From the NCBI GenBank assembly GCA_950060715.1, contig CATLVA010000080.1, positions 1-6,788 on the forward strand: a DNA stretch of 6,788 nucleotides. The letters are read 5' to 3'. The stretch comes from an uncultured Oligoflexia bacterium. GTDB lineage: Bacteria > Bdellovibrionota > Bacteriovoracia > Bacteriovoracales > Bacteriovoracaceae. The notes beneath the pieces are model-generated. The model ran no database searches, was not told the DNA's origin, and saw only the letters and a program-made list of their open reading frames with translations. A program made the position numbers and the translations under genes. Below are positions 1 through 5,908 of the stretch, piece by piece. Positions within the stretch are counted from its first letter, which is position 1, and the number at the start of each line of letters is the position of its first letter.

Positions 1-30
1 TCGAGGGTTCGAATCCCTTGTCCTCCGCCA
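1..30 (+). tRNA. 3' end of a tRNA gene, probably tRNA-Ser (partial)
   Basis: Only the T arm and acceptor end lie in the window. A five-pair T stem (3-7 with 15-19, outermost pair G-T) closes the canonical loop TTCGAAT at 8-14. The 3' acceptor strand is GTCCTCC (20-26), followed by discriminator G27 and an encoded CCA (28-30). The missing 5' acceptor strand should read about GGAGGAC. A GGAG-type acceptor with discriminator G fits bacterial tRNA-Ser, and tRNA-Ser genes often lie next to ffs and dnaX, but the anticodon is outside the window, so the identity is inferred. A run of seven T follows directly (31-37) and may serve in termination. Confidence 0.9.
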
Positions 31-71
31 TTTTTTTGATATTCCATCATCACGCTTTCTCTATCTTGAAC

Positions 72-100
72 TTTACAATTATACGATCTTCAGTTAGTTT
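72..100 (+). promoter_or_regulatory. Candidate sigma-70-type promoter for the SRP RNA
   Basis: TTTACA at 72-77 (five of six matches to TTGACA) and TAGTTT at 95-100 (a weak -10 box) are separated by 17 bases. Transcription would begin around 106-108, exactly where the terminal helix of the SRP RNA begins. The agreement in position is the main support, because the -10 box alone is poor. An alternative -10 box, TACAAT at 74-79, has no good -35 box upstream and would add about 20 bases to the RNA. Confidence 0.4.
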
Positions 101-104
101 ATTC

Positions 105-191
105 GTCGGTAGCTCGCGATTGTATTGCTCGGAATCCGCCAGGCCCGGAAGGGAGCAACGGTACAAGTATTTACTTTGTGTGGGCTGCCAC
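105..191 (+). ncRNA. ffs: Small bacterial signal recognition particle RNA (4.5S type)
   Basis: This is the RNA of the signal recognition particle, which binds Ffh and targets nascent membrane proteins to FtsY at the membrane. The diagnostic apical hairpin is present: stem 144-146/151-153 with GGAA tetraloop at 147-150, flanked by the conserved internal loop (CCAGG at 139-143 opposite AGCAA at 154-158), then stem 136-138/159-161. The ends close in a terminal helix of about 11 pairs, 108-118 with 179-189, including G-T pairs, and may extend to 105/191. The length of roughly 87-95 nt matches the short form lacking an Alu domain. The exact ends are estimated from pairing. It lies between a tRNA gene and, further on, dnaX, a common neighbourhood for ffs. 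Confidence 0.93.
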
Positions 192-198
192 TTTTGTT
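180..198 (+). terminator. Weak candidate terminator at the end of the SRP RNA
   Basis: GTGG (180-183) can pair with CCAC (188-191) around a four-base loop, followed by TTTTGTT (192-198). The short stem competes with the SRP terminal helix, which itself could act as the terminator stem. The T tract is only four uninterrupted bases, so read-through into the gene starting at 210 is likely. Confidence 0.35.
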
Positions 199-209
199 AT
201 ACTTTTCAA

Positions 210-1700
210 ATGCGACAAATCCTTTTATTTATAATCTTTTTTATAGCTACTGTTGCTATTAATCATGATGTCGTTTTTCAAGATCCAATTTTAAACTATG
301 ATGACAAGTCTTTGCTTTATCCAATAGAAACAATTGGTGGGGTAAAAGAATATTTCCAAGAAATTATAAGCTCGGAAGCAATTAAAGATTTGCAACCAGT
401 TAGAGATTTAACTTTTTTATTTAACATTAAAATTCACGAGACATTCGGTCATTCGCTCTTCCATGCTGTTAACGCTCTTATTTCAACCGGAATTGTGTTC
501 ATGTGCTTTAAAATTCTTTTATTATTGGGCATCTGTTTTAGAGGAGCCTATCTTTGGTCTTTTCTCATTTTAACCCATCCGCTAATGGTAAGTTCAGTTG
601 GTTGGATATCTGCGAGAAAACATTCGCTGGCTGTTTTTTTCTTATTATTCTTTTTCTATGAGCTATTAAAAAAGAATGAGCTTAATTTAAAAAGTGCTAT
701 CTTCTACTCGTTATCAATTCTAAGTCATCCTATAACGGCTCCAGTACCATTTCTATTGATCACTCTTCGTCGTTTTCGAGATTTAAAATTTCTATACATT
801 CTCCTGCCATTTTCAATTATTTTTTCTGCTAATTTCTATAAATCATTTGCTATGGGCTTGAATAATACAAAGTTTATTGAAAAAGGTATTTTTGACATTC
901 TTTCTAGTGCAGTACTGAGTTTTGGACGTTCTTACCAATTGATCTTATTTCCCATGCATCAAGCAATATCCTATTTTGAGGGATCAATTTTGAACCTTAT
1001 GGGAATTTTAGCGTTCGTAGTCTTTCAATATATAAGCTTTAAGCTTGTTGGATTTAAAAAGTTTTGTTTCTTTTTTACTGCCCAAATTTTATGTTGGGTG
1101 TTAACAGCGCCTTATTTTGTAAATGATACTTATCTATATTCAATGATGATTACTATCTTTGTCGGAATAGCTTACTACACAAAAAAGAAGCCTGCGAAAA
1201 AAAGAGATTTTATTATAATTTCCATCATTATTATTTTTAGTTTGAAGTCAGTGTCTTATGCCTCAAAGTGGAGATCAGATAAAGAGATATTTCTGCATTC
1301 AATGACGAGTGAAAATCACCCAGCATTGGGACTTTACGTAGCTTCGGCAATGAAAGCTGATCAACAAGCAGCCTTCCTGTTCCTTAGTGAATCCCTTCAG
1401 GGGGTAAACGAGCTTAAGCCAGCAAATGAGCAGTTAGCAGCATCACTTCTACTTAGACTGGATCAGATAAATGAATCAGAGCGAGTACAGGTTTTAGAAA
1501 AATATCTAATAGACAAACAACTGATTCATTTTACCACCGGTTTAATTTGGCTATTGGGGAGAGAGGGAGATCGTGAGAAAGCTATGCCTCATTTGAAAGC
1601 AGCAAACGCATCTGGACCTTACCGTGGGCCAATAAGCAAAAGCTTGCTGTTATGGTGTGTTAAAAACGATAAAAAGCTTTGCGTTGACCTTGGTTATTAA
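210..1700 (+). CDS. Multi-spanning membrane protein, TMTC/DUF1736-like GT-C glycosyltransferase with TPR-like C-terminus
   Basis: The 496-residue product has a hydrophobic N-terminus (about 3-17), then an acidic loop with DPILNYDD (25-32), the position where GT-C transferases of the TMTC type carry catalytic acidic residues. About nine further membrane segments follow, to residue ~350. Family-like landmarks are HPLMVSSVGWISARKHSL (123-140), matching the HPxxxEAVAWIxGRxxLL region of TMTC/DUF1736 proteins, SYQLILFPM (241-249) and TYLY (307-310). After KWRSDKEIF (353-361) comes a soluble, helical, TPR-like tail to residue 496. The family would transfer a sugar from a polyprenyl donor to protein outside the membrane; donor and acceptor are unknown here. 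The frame stays open upstream through the SRP RNA to the tRNA, but ATG210 is the first ATG and the first start that avoids the RNA. It has no visible Shine-Dalgarno sequence. Family assignment is by motif and could be wrong in detail. Confidence 0.75.
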   Translation: MRQILLFIIFFIATVAINHDVVFQDPILNYDDKSLLYPIETIGGVKEYFQEIISSEAIKDLQPVRDLTFLFNIKIHETFGHSLFHAVNALISTGIVFMCFKILLLLGICFRGAYLWSFLILTHPLMVSSVGWISARKHSLAVFFLLFFFYELLKKNELNLKSAIFYSLSILSHPITAPVPFLLITLRRFRDLKFLYILLPFSIIFSANFYKSFAMGLNNTKFIEKGIFDILSSAVLSFGRSYQLILFPMHQAISYFEGSILNLMGILAFVVFQYISFKLVGFKKFCFFFTAQILCWVLTAPYFVNDTYLYSMMITIFVGIAYYTKKKPAKKRDFIIISIIIIFSLKSVSYASKWRSDKEIFLHSMTSENHPALGLYVASAMKADQQAAFLFLSESLQGVNELKPANEQLAASLLLRLDQINESERVQVLEKYLIDKQLIHFTTGLIWLLGREGDREKAMPHLKAANASGPYRGPISKSLLLWCVKNDKKLCVDLGY

Positions 1701-1734
1701 TATTCTTACAAATCCTTAAATACCTAATTGCGAA

Positions 1735-1763
1735 TTGACATAGATTGACACGTACTTTAATTT
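1735..1763 (+). promoter_or_regulatory. Candidate promoter for the dnaX operon with tandem TTGACA boxes
   Basis: A perfect -35 box, TTGACA, lies at 1735-1740. TAATTT (1758-1763, spacer 17) or TTTAAT (1756-1761, better match but spacer 15) may be the -10 box. A second perfect TTGACA at 1745-1750 lies 10 bases further on; its best-spaced -10 candidate (TAGCAG, 1769-1774) is poor. This is the only clear promoter-like sequence between 1701 and 1798, and it lies just before the long gene string, so it is the likely main promoter. Confidence 0.5.
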
Positions 1764-1785
1764 GCACCTAGCAGAGAGAGAAATT

Positions 1786-1791
1786 AAAGGA
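1786..1791 (+). promoter_or_regulatory. Ribosome binding site that fixes the TTG start of dnaX
   Basis: AAAGGA lies seven bases before TTG at 1799-1801. Together with the conserved N-terminus MSYQVLARKWRP it shows that translation starts at the TTG codon. The next in-frame ATG lies after the ATPase P-loop and would give a non-functional protein. Confidence 0.8.
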
Positions 1792-1798
1792 TTAAGCA

Positions 1799-3502
1799 TT
1801 GAGTTATCAAGTTCTTGCACGGAAGTGGAGACCTAAGCGATTTTCAGAGGTGATCGGACAAGATCACATAACGCGCACCCTAAAAAATTCAGTTAAAACG
1901 GGAAAGATTGCTCACGCCTATTTATTAACGGGAACTCGTGGGGTTGGTAAAACGACCATCGCAAGAATCTTTGCTAAAGCTATCCGTTGCCTAGATAGAC
2001 AAGAAGAAATGGAGCCATGCCTAAAATGTTCAGCTTGTCTTGAAGTGGATAAGGCGCAATCAATTGATTACATCGAGATTGACGGAGCTTCTAATAACAG
2101 CGTTGAGGATGTGCGTGATTTGATTGAGAACGTTCAATATCTACCAACCAGTGGTAAGTATAAAGTTTATGTTGTTGATGAAGTTCACATGCTTACGGTT
2201 AATGCCTTTAATGCGCTTTTAAAAACTCTTGAAGAGCCGCCTGAGCATGTTGTTTTTATTTTTGCGACAACTGATCCTCAAAAATTATTAGGAACAGTAC
2301 TTTCTCGTTGTCAGCGTTTGGATTTTAAAAACGTACCAATTCAAATAATTAAGAATCATCTTTTAAATATTACTAAGAAAGAAGCCGTAGATTTAGAGAG
2401 TGAAAAAATTGTTGAACTAATTGCAAAATACGCAAGAGGTTCTGTTCGTGACTCTCTTTCAATCTTGGACCAAGTCATAAGTTTAACTCTGGGTAATAAG
2501 ATAACCGAAAAAGAAATGAATGCCGCTCTGGGGTTAGTTAGTAATGAGTCACTTAACAAAATTGTTACCAATATCCTTTCGAAGAATAAGGAGTATGTTG
2601 GGCGAGCTTTCTCAGAGGCATTAGAACAGAATGTTGATTTAAAAGTCATTTCACAGCAAATACTTGAAGAATTTTATAATCTAGTTAATTCGATTGATAA
2701 CCAAGGGAATATCGTTTCTAGCGACTACTCTGAGGAAGACCTTTCAAGAGTTTCTCTTGTAGAAGTGGTTTGGCTGTATGAATCTCTTGTTAAAGATTTT
2801 GAGTGGGCATTAAAGTCAATGCAACCAGAGCAAAGTTTAGGTTTTGTCCTGGCTAAAACCACATTGCGTGATCAAATACTTGGCAATTCCAACGCACCGA
2901 TAATCGTAAAAAAAAAGTCTAGCGTCGACGTAGAGCCGATCGAAGAAAATTCTAGTTCTGCGCCAGCAGCAATTGAAGAAGTCTCTGAAGAAACCCTTGA
3001 AAAAGTTGCAGAAGCTCAAACCGAAGAGCCTGCCATGGAAGAGCCAGTCAATGAGGGGCCAACGTTTTCAGGACCTAAGTCGTGGGATGGCTTTTTAAAA
3101 TATCTAGGAGAGGAGAATCGGGCCCTTTCTTTAAATATTGAACGAGGCAATATTATTTCACCAGAAACTTTTGGCGCTGGGGGAAATAGAGTTGAGATTG
3201 CATTTGAGCAAGGTTCTAAAATTTTTCTAGATGTACTGCAAGAGGGTGATAATAGAATCAAGTTAATTGAACTTTTAAAAAACTATCTTGAGCTTGATCA
3301 AGTCCATTTGGAGTTTCGAGTTTTAACTGAAGCAGACAGTGAACAATCGAATTTTAAAAGTGCAGTTCAAATTGAAGAAGATAGAATTGCACAAGAGATA
3401 GAACAAAAGAGACAAGATATTTTAAATAATAAATTTGTTAAAGATGCTGAAAAGATCTTTAACGCTAAAGTTGATAAAATAGTTTTAAGCGAGGAAGGTT
3501 AA
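1799..3502 (+). CDS. dnaX: DNA polymerase III clamp-loader subunit tau/gamma (DnaX)
   Basis: DnaX is the ATPase of the clamp loader: it opens and loads the beta sliding clamp, and its full-length form (tau) tethers the polymerase core and DnaB helicase. The 567-residue protein shows an AAA+ domain with Walker A GTRGVGKTT (45-53), the zinc-binding cysteines C64, C74, C77 and C80, Walker B DEVH (127-130), sensor 1 around FATT (155-158), the SRC motif (169-171) and sensor 2 in GSVRDSL (214-220). The clamp-loader collar domain runs to about 365. An acidic, Ala/Pro/Glu-rich linker (~371-427) joins it to a tau-type C-terminal domain (~428-567). It starts with TTG. At codons 371-373 a nine-A run may produce a short gamma form (separate entry). 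The ybaB start follows four bases after the stop. Length is somewhat below the 643 residues of E. coli, mostly from a shorter linker. Confidence 0.97.
   Translation: MSYQVLARKWRPKRFSEVIGQDHITRTLKNSVKTGKIAHAYLLTGTRGVGKTTIARIFAKAIRCLDRQEEMEPCLKCSACLEVDKAQSIDYIEIDGASNNSVEDVRDLIENVQYLPTSGKYKVYVVDEVHMLTVNAFNALLKTLEEPPEHVVFIFATTDPQKLLGTVLSRCQRLDFKNVPIQIIKNHLLNITKKEAVDLESEKIVELIAKYARGSVRDSLSILDQVISLTLGNKITEKEMNAALGLVSNESLNKIVTNILSKNKEYVGRAFSEALEQNVDLKVISQQILEEFYNLVNSIDNQGNIVSSDYSEEDLSRVSLVEVVWLYESLVKDFEWALKSMQPEQSLGFVLAKTTLRDQILGNSNAPIIVKKKSSVDVEPIEENSSSAPAAIEEVSEETLEKVAEAQTEEPAMEEPVNEGPTFSGPKSWDGFLKYLGEENRALSLNIERGNIISPETFGAGGNRVEIAFEQGSKIFLDVLQEGDNRIKLIELLKNYLELDQVHLEFRVLTEADSEQSNFKSAVQIEEDRIAQEIEQKRQDILNNKFVKDAEKIFNAKVDKIVLSEEG
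2908..2933 (+). promoter_or_regulatory. Candidate slippage/frameshift site in dnaX giving a short gamma-like product
   Basis: Nine consecutive A (2908-2916) followed by G create the heptamer A AAA AAG (2911-2917) in the proper zero-frame phase, the same heptamer as in E. coli dnaX. A shift to the -1 frame reads one valine codon (GTC) and then TAG at 2920-2922, giving a 374-residue protein that ends just after the clamp-loader collar. Loss of one A gives the +1 frame, which stops at TAG 2931-2933. Just downstream, CTAGCGTCGACGTAG (2919-2933) can fold into a small hairpin with loop TCGA and one bulged G. The hairpin is closer to the slip site than is usual, and no Shine-Dalgarno-like stimulator is visible upstream, so transcriptional slippage on the A run, as known for Thermus dnaX, is at least as likely as ribosomal frameshifting. 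Confidence 0.6.
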
Positions 3503-3506
3503 ACTT

Positions 3507-3818
3507 ATGGCAAACATGGGTAAATTAATGAAACAAGCTCAACAAATGCAGGCAAAGATGGCGACACTTCAAAAAGAGCTTGAAGTTCGTGAGTTTGAAA
3601 GTAGTGCAGGTGGAGGAATGGTTACCGTAAAAGTTAATGGTAAGCAGGAATTAATGGAGCTAAAAATTAATCCAGAATGTGTTGATCCTGAAGATGTAGA
3701 AGTACTAGAAGATATGGTAAAAGCTGCGATTAATCAGGCGATGAAGGAATCATCCGAGACTGTTTCCGGTGCCATGAGTAAGATTACTGGTGGCCTGAAT
3801 ATTCCTGGACTATTTTAA
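3507..3818 (+). CDS. ybaB: YbaB/EbfC-family nucleoid-associated protein
   Basis: This small dimeric DNA-binding protein of the YbaB/EbfC family is thought to act as a nucleoid-associated protein. Its gene almost always lies between dnaX and recR, as here. The 103 residues match the family length: an N-terminal helix rich in Met, Gln and Lys (MGKLMKQAQQMQAKM, 4-18), the glycine-rich beta region GGGMVTVKVNG (35-45), a second helical part with DPEDVEVLEDMV (60-71) and the C-terminal GLNIPGLF ending (96-103). GAGGAAGG at 3491-3498, inside the last dnaX codons, is a strong ribosome binding site eight bases before the ATG. It ends three bases before recR. Confidence 0.95.
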   Translation: MANMGKLMKQAQQMQAKMATLQKELEVREFESSAGGGMVTVKVNGKQELMELKINPECVDPEDVEVLEDMVKAAINQAMKESSETVSGAMSKITGGLNIPGLF

Positions 3819-3821
3819 TTC

Positions 3822-4412
3822 ATGAAATTACCTGAATCAATTAACCAAGCAGTAGAATCATTTGCGAAACTCCCGGGCGTTGGACGGAAAACGGCTTTGC
3901 GTCAAATTATGTCCATGGTTAATTGGACTCCAGGTGATCTTGAGCAGTTTTCGCACTCCATTAATAATCTAACAAAAATTAAAAAATGTCAGGAATGTGG
4001 CCTTTACAGCGACAATGAAATTTGCGATATCTGTGCCAACGAAACTAGAAGAGATGCTGCAATTATTTGTGTGGTTGAAAATATCAGTGACTTAATTGCC
4101 ATTGAAAAAAGTGAAGGTTTTGGCGGGATGTATCATGTATTAGGTGGGGTACTAAATCCTTTAATGGGAATTGGACCTAAACAGCTAAAAATTGAAAAGC
4201 TCGCAGAGAGAGTAAATAAATATAATGTTACTAATTTAATTCTTGCTATTAACCCCTCTGTTGAAGGCGATGCAACTTGTTCTTACATCAAGCAACTGCT
4301 ACAAGGGGTCCACATAGAGAGAATTGGTTTTGGAATACCAATGGGCGGATCACTAGAGCATCTAGACCCTCTCACCATTTCCAAAGCAATGGAGAATAGG
4401 AAGCAGATTTAA
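3822..4412 (+). CDS. recR: Recombination mediator protein RecR
   Basis: RecR works with RecO and RecF to load RecA on gapped single-stranded DNA coated with SSB during recombinational repair. The 196 residues are the normal length. In order: a helix-hairpin-helix DNA-binding region (FAKLPGVGRKTALRQ, 14-28), a zinc finger (C56, C59, C68, C71), a TOPRIM domain beginning at IICVVENISDL (81-91) with acidic E86 and D90, the conserved HVLGGVLNPLMGIGP (105-119), the NPSVEGDAT segment (144-152) and the C-terminal IPMGGSLEHLD (172-182). There is no good Shine-Dalgarno sequence before ATG3822, so translation is probably coupled to ybaB three bases upstream. Its stop codon TAA shares one base with the next start (TAATG at 4410-4414). 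Confidence 0.97.
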   Translation: MKLPESINQAVESFAKLPGVGRKTALRQIMSMVNWTPGDLEQFSHSINNLTKIKKCQECGLYSDNEICDICANETRRDAAIICVVENISDLIAIEKSEGFGGMYHVLGGVLNPLMGIGPKQLKIEKLAERVNKYNVTNLILAINPSVEGDATCSYIKQLLQGVHIERIGFGIPMGGSLEHLDPLTISKAMENRKQI

Positions 4413-4885
4413 TGAATCTAAATTCCCACATCAAAGATTTCTTTTTCGAGAACGAGTACGACAGACTCGCGGAAGATATTTCTATTATTAGAAAGGACGG
4501 TATACCTGTTTTTTCTAATCGTAATCAATCGAGTGTCACTATCGGTGCATTGATTAGTGGTTTATGGCAGGCATCGGAGTCCCTCTCTAAGCAAGTAACT
4601 GAAAAAGAAAGATTTAAAGACTATCGACTTGCATTTGATTCTTCTGATCAAGGTGTTTATGTTCTGCCGGTTTTTATCTTTGATGAATTATATTTCTTAA
4701 GTGCTATCTACAATAAAGAGCGCAATCCTGGAAAATTGAAAAGCCAACTTAGACTAATTAAATCGAGTCTTGAAATTTATATGAGTGGCTTTAAAAAGAA
4801 CAAAAGTGAGTCAAGAGAAGGCTATCTTTTTGAAGACATCACTGATGAAGAAATCGATAGCATGTTTAAAGTGAGTGGAATCTAA
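4412..4885 (+). CDS. Divergent Roadblock/LC7 protein, MglB-like, putative MglA partner/GAP
   Basis: MglB is a Roadblock/LC7 homodimer that stimulates GTP hydrolysis by MglA and helps fix cell polarity. This 157-residue protein has the expected order: N-terminal helix, hairpin strands around DISIIRKDGIPVFS (22-35), helix VTIGALISGLWQASESLSKQ (42-61), a three-strand region around LAFDSSDQGVYVLPV (73-87) and ELYFLSAIYN (92-101), and helix KLKSQLRLIKSSLEIY (108-123). After a charged linker it ends with FEDITDEEIDSMF (140-152), very like the FAEISDDDIDNLF tail I recall for Myxococcus MglB, whose total length (159) is nearly the same. Overall identity looks low, so the call rests on fold pattern, tail and position: the start overlaps the recR stop by one base and the stop overlaps the mglA start by one base. 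GAP activity is inferred. Confidence 0.72.
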   Translation: MNLNSHIKDFFFENEYDRLAEDISIIRKDGIPVFSNRNQSSVTIGALISGLWQASESLSKQVTEKERFKDYRLAFDSSDQGVYVLPVFIFDELYFLSAIYNKERNPGKLKSQLRLIKSSLEIYMSGFKKNKSESREGYLFEDITDEEIDSMFKVSGI

Positions 4886-5472
4886 TGTCGTTCGTTAATT
4901 ATCATACCAAAGAAGTGAATTGTAAGATTGTCTATTATGGACCGGGACTTGGTGGTAAGACGACTAATATTCAACATGTTTACAAGAGAACAGCTGGTAA
5001 TAATAAAGGAAAAATGGTCACTCTTAATACTGAAAATGAGAGAACTTTGTTTTTTGATTTTCTTCCTTTAGACCTAGCTGAAATTCGCGGCTTTAAAACG
5101 CGTATGCATTTATATACTGTTCCTGGGCAAGTGATTTACGAAGCATCTAGAAAGTTAATCCTACGTGGAGTTGACGGGGTTGTATTTGTAGCAGATTCCC
5201 AGGTTGATAAAATGGAAGCAAATCTTGAAAGTTTTCAAGGCTTAAAAAATAACCTCAAAGAGCAAGGCTATGATTTAGAAAGAGTTCCTATTGTTATGCA
5301 ATGGAACAAAAGAGATCTTCCTAATATTGCCTCAGTTCAAGAGTTAGAAAAAAAACTTAACGAATACGATTTCCCTTCTTTTGAAGCCTGCGCTTTAAAA
5401 GGGGAGGGTGTTTTCGAAACGTTAAAATCGATAAGTAAGTATGTACTACTTAATATCAAAGGTGGACTTTAA
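4885..5472 (+). CDS. mglA: Ras-like small GTPase MglA, cell-polarity switch
   Basis: MglA in its GTP form goes to a cell pole and controls type IV pili and gliding in Myxococcus; in Bdellovibrio it is needed for prey invasion. The 195-residue protein matches Myxococcus MglA along its whole length, beginning MSFVNYHTKEVNCKIVYYGP. Visible elements are the P-loop GPGLGGKTT (19-27), switch I with catalytic R53 in TENERTLFFDFLP, switch II VPGQ with catalytic Q82 (79-82), KLILRGVDGVVFVADSQ (90-106), base-specificity motif NKRD (141-144) and the G5-like ALKGEGV. Ras G12 corresponds to G21, as usual for MglA. Position 23 is Gly where Myxococcus has Cys. All residues expected for nucleotide binding and hydrolysis are present, so it should be active. 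The start ATG shares one base with the preceding MglB-like stop, implying translational coupling and matched amounts of the two proteins. Confidence 0.97.
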   Translation: MSFVNYHTKEVNCKIVYYGPGLGGKTTNIQHVYKRTAGNNKGKMVTLNTENERTLFFDFLPLDLAEIRGFKTRMHLYTVPGQVIYEASRKLILRGVDGVVFVADSQVDKMEANLESFQGLKNNLKEQGYDLERVPIVMQWNKRDLPNIASVQELEKKLNEYDFPSFEACALKGEGVFETLKSISKYVLLNIKGGL

Positions 5473-5483
5473 AAGGAGCCCTC

Positions 5484-5906
5484 ATGACACTAAAGAAGAG
5501 AGAACTAGACACACTAACTGAAAAAATTAATTCTGAAAGAGACAGAATTTTAAAAAGCTTTTCAGAAGAAGATCTTGAAAAATACCATATCAGTGCAGAC
5601 GATAAAATGGATGAAGTAGATCAAGCTTCAACAGAATACGAAAGAGCCAAAATGCTTAGATTCAGAAATAGAGATCTTTTTTATGTAAAGAAACTACAAA
5701 AGGCACTAAAGAAAATTGCAGCGGAAGATTATGGAACTTGTGAAGAATGTGGTGAAGGGATTAAGTTTGAAAGACTTATGGCCAGACCGACAGCTGAACT
5801 TTGTATTTCTTGTAAAGATGAAGCTGAAAGAGAAGAGCTTGGAAGTTTTATTGGCCGCCAATCGAAGTCTTTAGGTAAAACAGTTACTCTTAATCCTGCG
5901 AGATAA
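5484..5906 (+). CDS. dksA: DksA/TraR-family zinc-finger RNA polymerase regulator
   Basis: DksA-type proteins enter the RNA polymerase secondary channel and, with ppGpp, retune transcription in starvation. The 140-residue protein has a coiled coil (about 10-80) whose tip DEVDQA (43-48) keeps the two aspartates (D43, D46) and alanine equivalent to the functional DxxDxA of E. coli DksA. RNRDL...KKLQKALKKI (61-78) is typical of the second coil arm. The zinc finger is C86-x2-C89 and C107-x2-C110, with ARPTAELC between. Compared with E. coli (151 residues) it has a shorter N-terminus and a longer tail after the finger (GRQSKSLGKTVTLNPAR at the end). AAGGAG at 5473-5478, five bases before the ATG, is the best ribosome binding site in the window and suggests higher translation than its neighbours. 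Genomes often hold several family members, so this may be a paralogue rather than the main DksA. Confidence 0.9.
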   Translation: MTLKKRELDTLTEKINSERDRILKSFSEEDLEKYHISADDKMDEVDQASTEYERAKMLRFRNRDLFYVKKLQKALKKIAAEDYGTCEECGEGIKFERLMARPTAELCISCKDEAEREELGSFIGRQSKSLGKTVTLNPAR

Positions 5907-5908
5907 AT

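Noticed and set aside
18..209. Upstream extension of the first membrane-protein frame, with a TTG start inside the tRNA
   Set aside because: It would be translated through the tRNA 3' end and the whole SRP RNA; the frame is open only by chance. ATG210 is the first sensible start.
1028..1050. Nearby repeats of AAGCTT (AAGCTTTAAGCTT) in the membrane-protein gene
   Set aside because: Short, within coding sequence and easily explained by Ser/Phe/Lys/Leu codons; no repeat family or mobile-element feature around it.
2356..2649. 97-codon open frame on the minus strand inside dnaX
   Set aside because: Antisense to conserved dnaX coding sequence, no recognisable domain or ribosome binding site; a shadow frame.
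2880..2892. TTGG-CAATT-CCAA hairpin upstream of the dnaX A run as a frameshift stimulator
   Set aside because: Four-pair stem only, and it lies upstream of the slip site, where stimulatory hairpins are not usual; not strong enough to claim.
3016..3261. 81-codon open frame on the minus strand opposite the dnaX linker and tau domain (and a 60-codon one at 2837-3019)
   Set aside because: Both mirror the biased codons of the acidic linker and neighbouring dnaX sequence, with no sign of a real protein.
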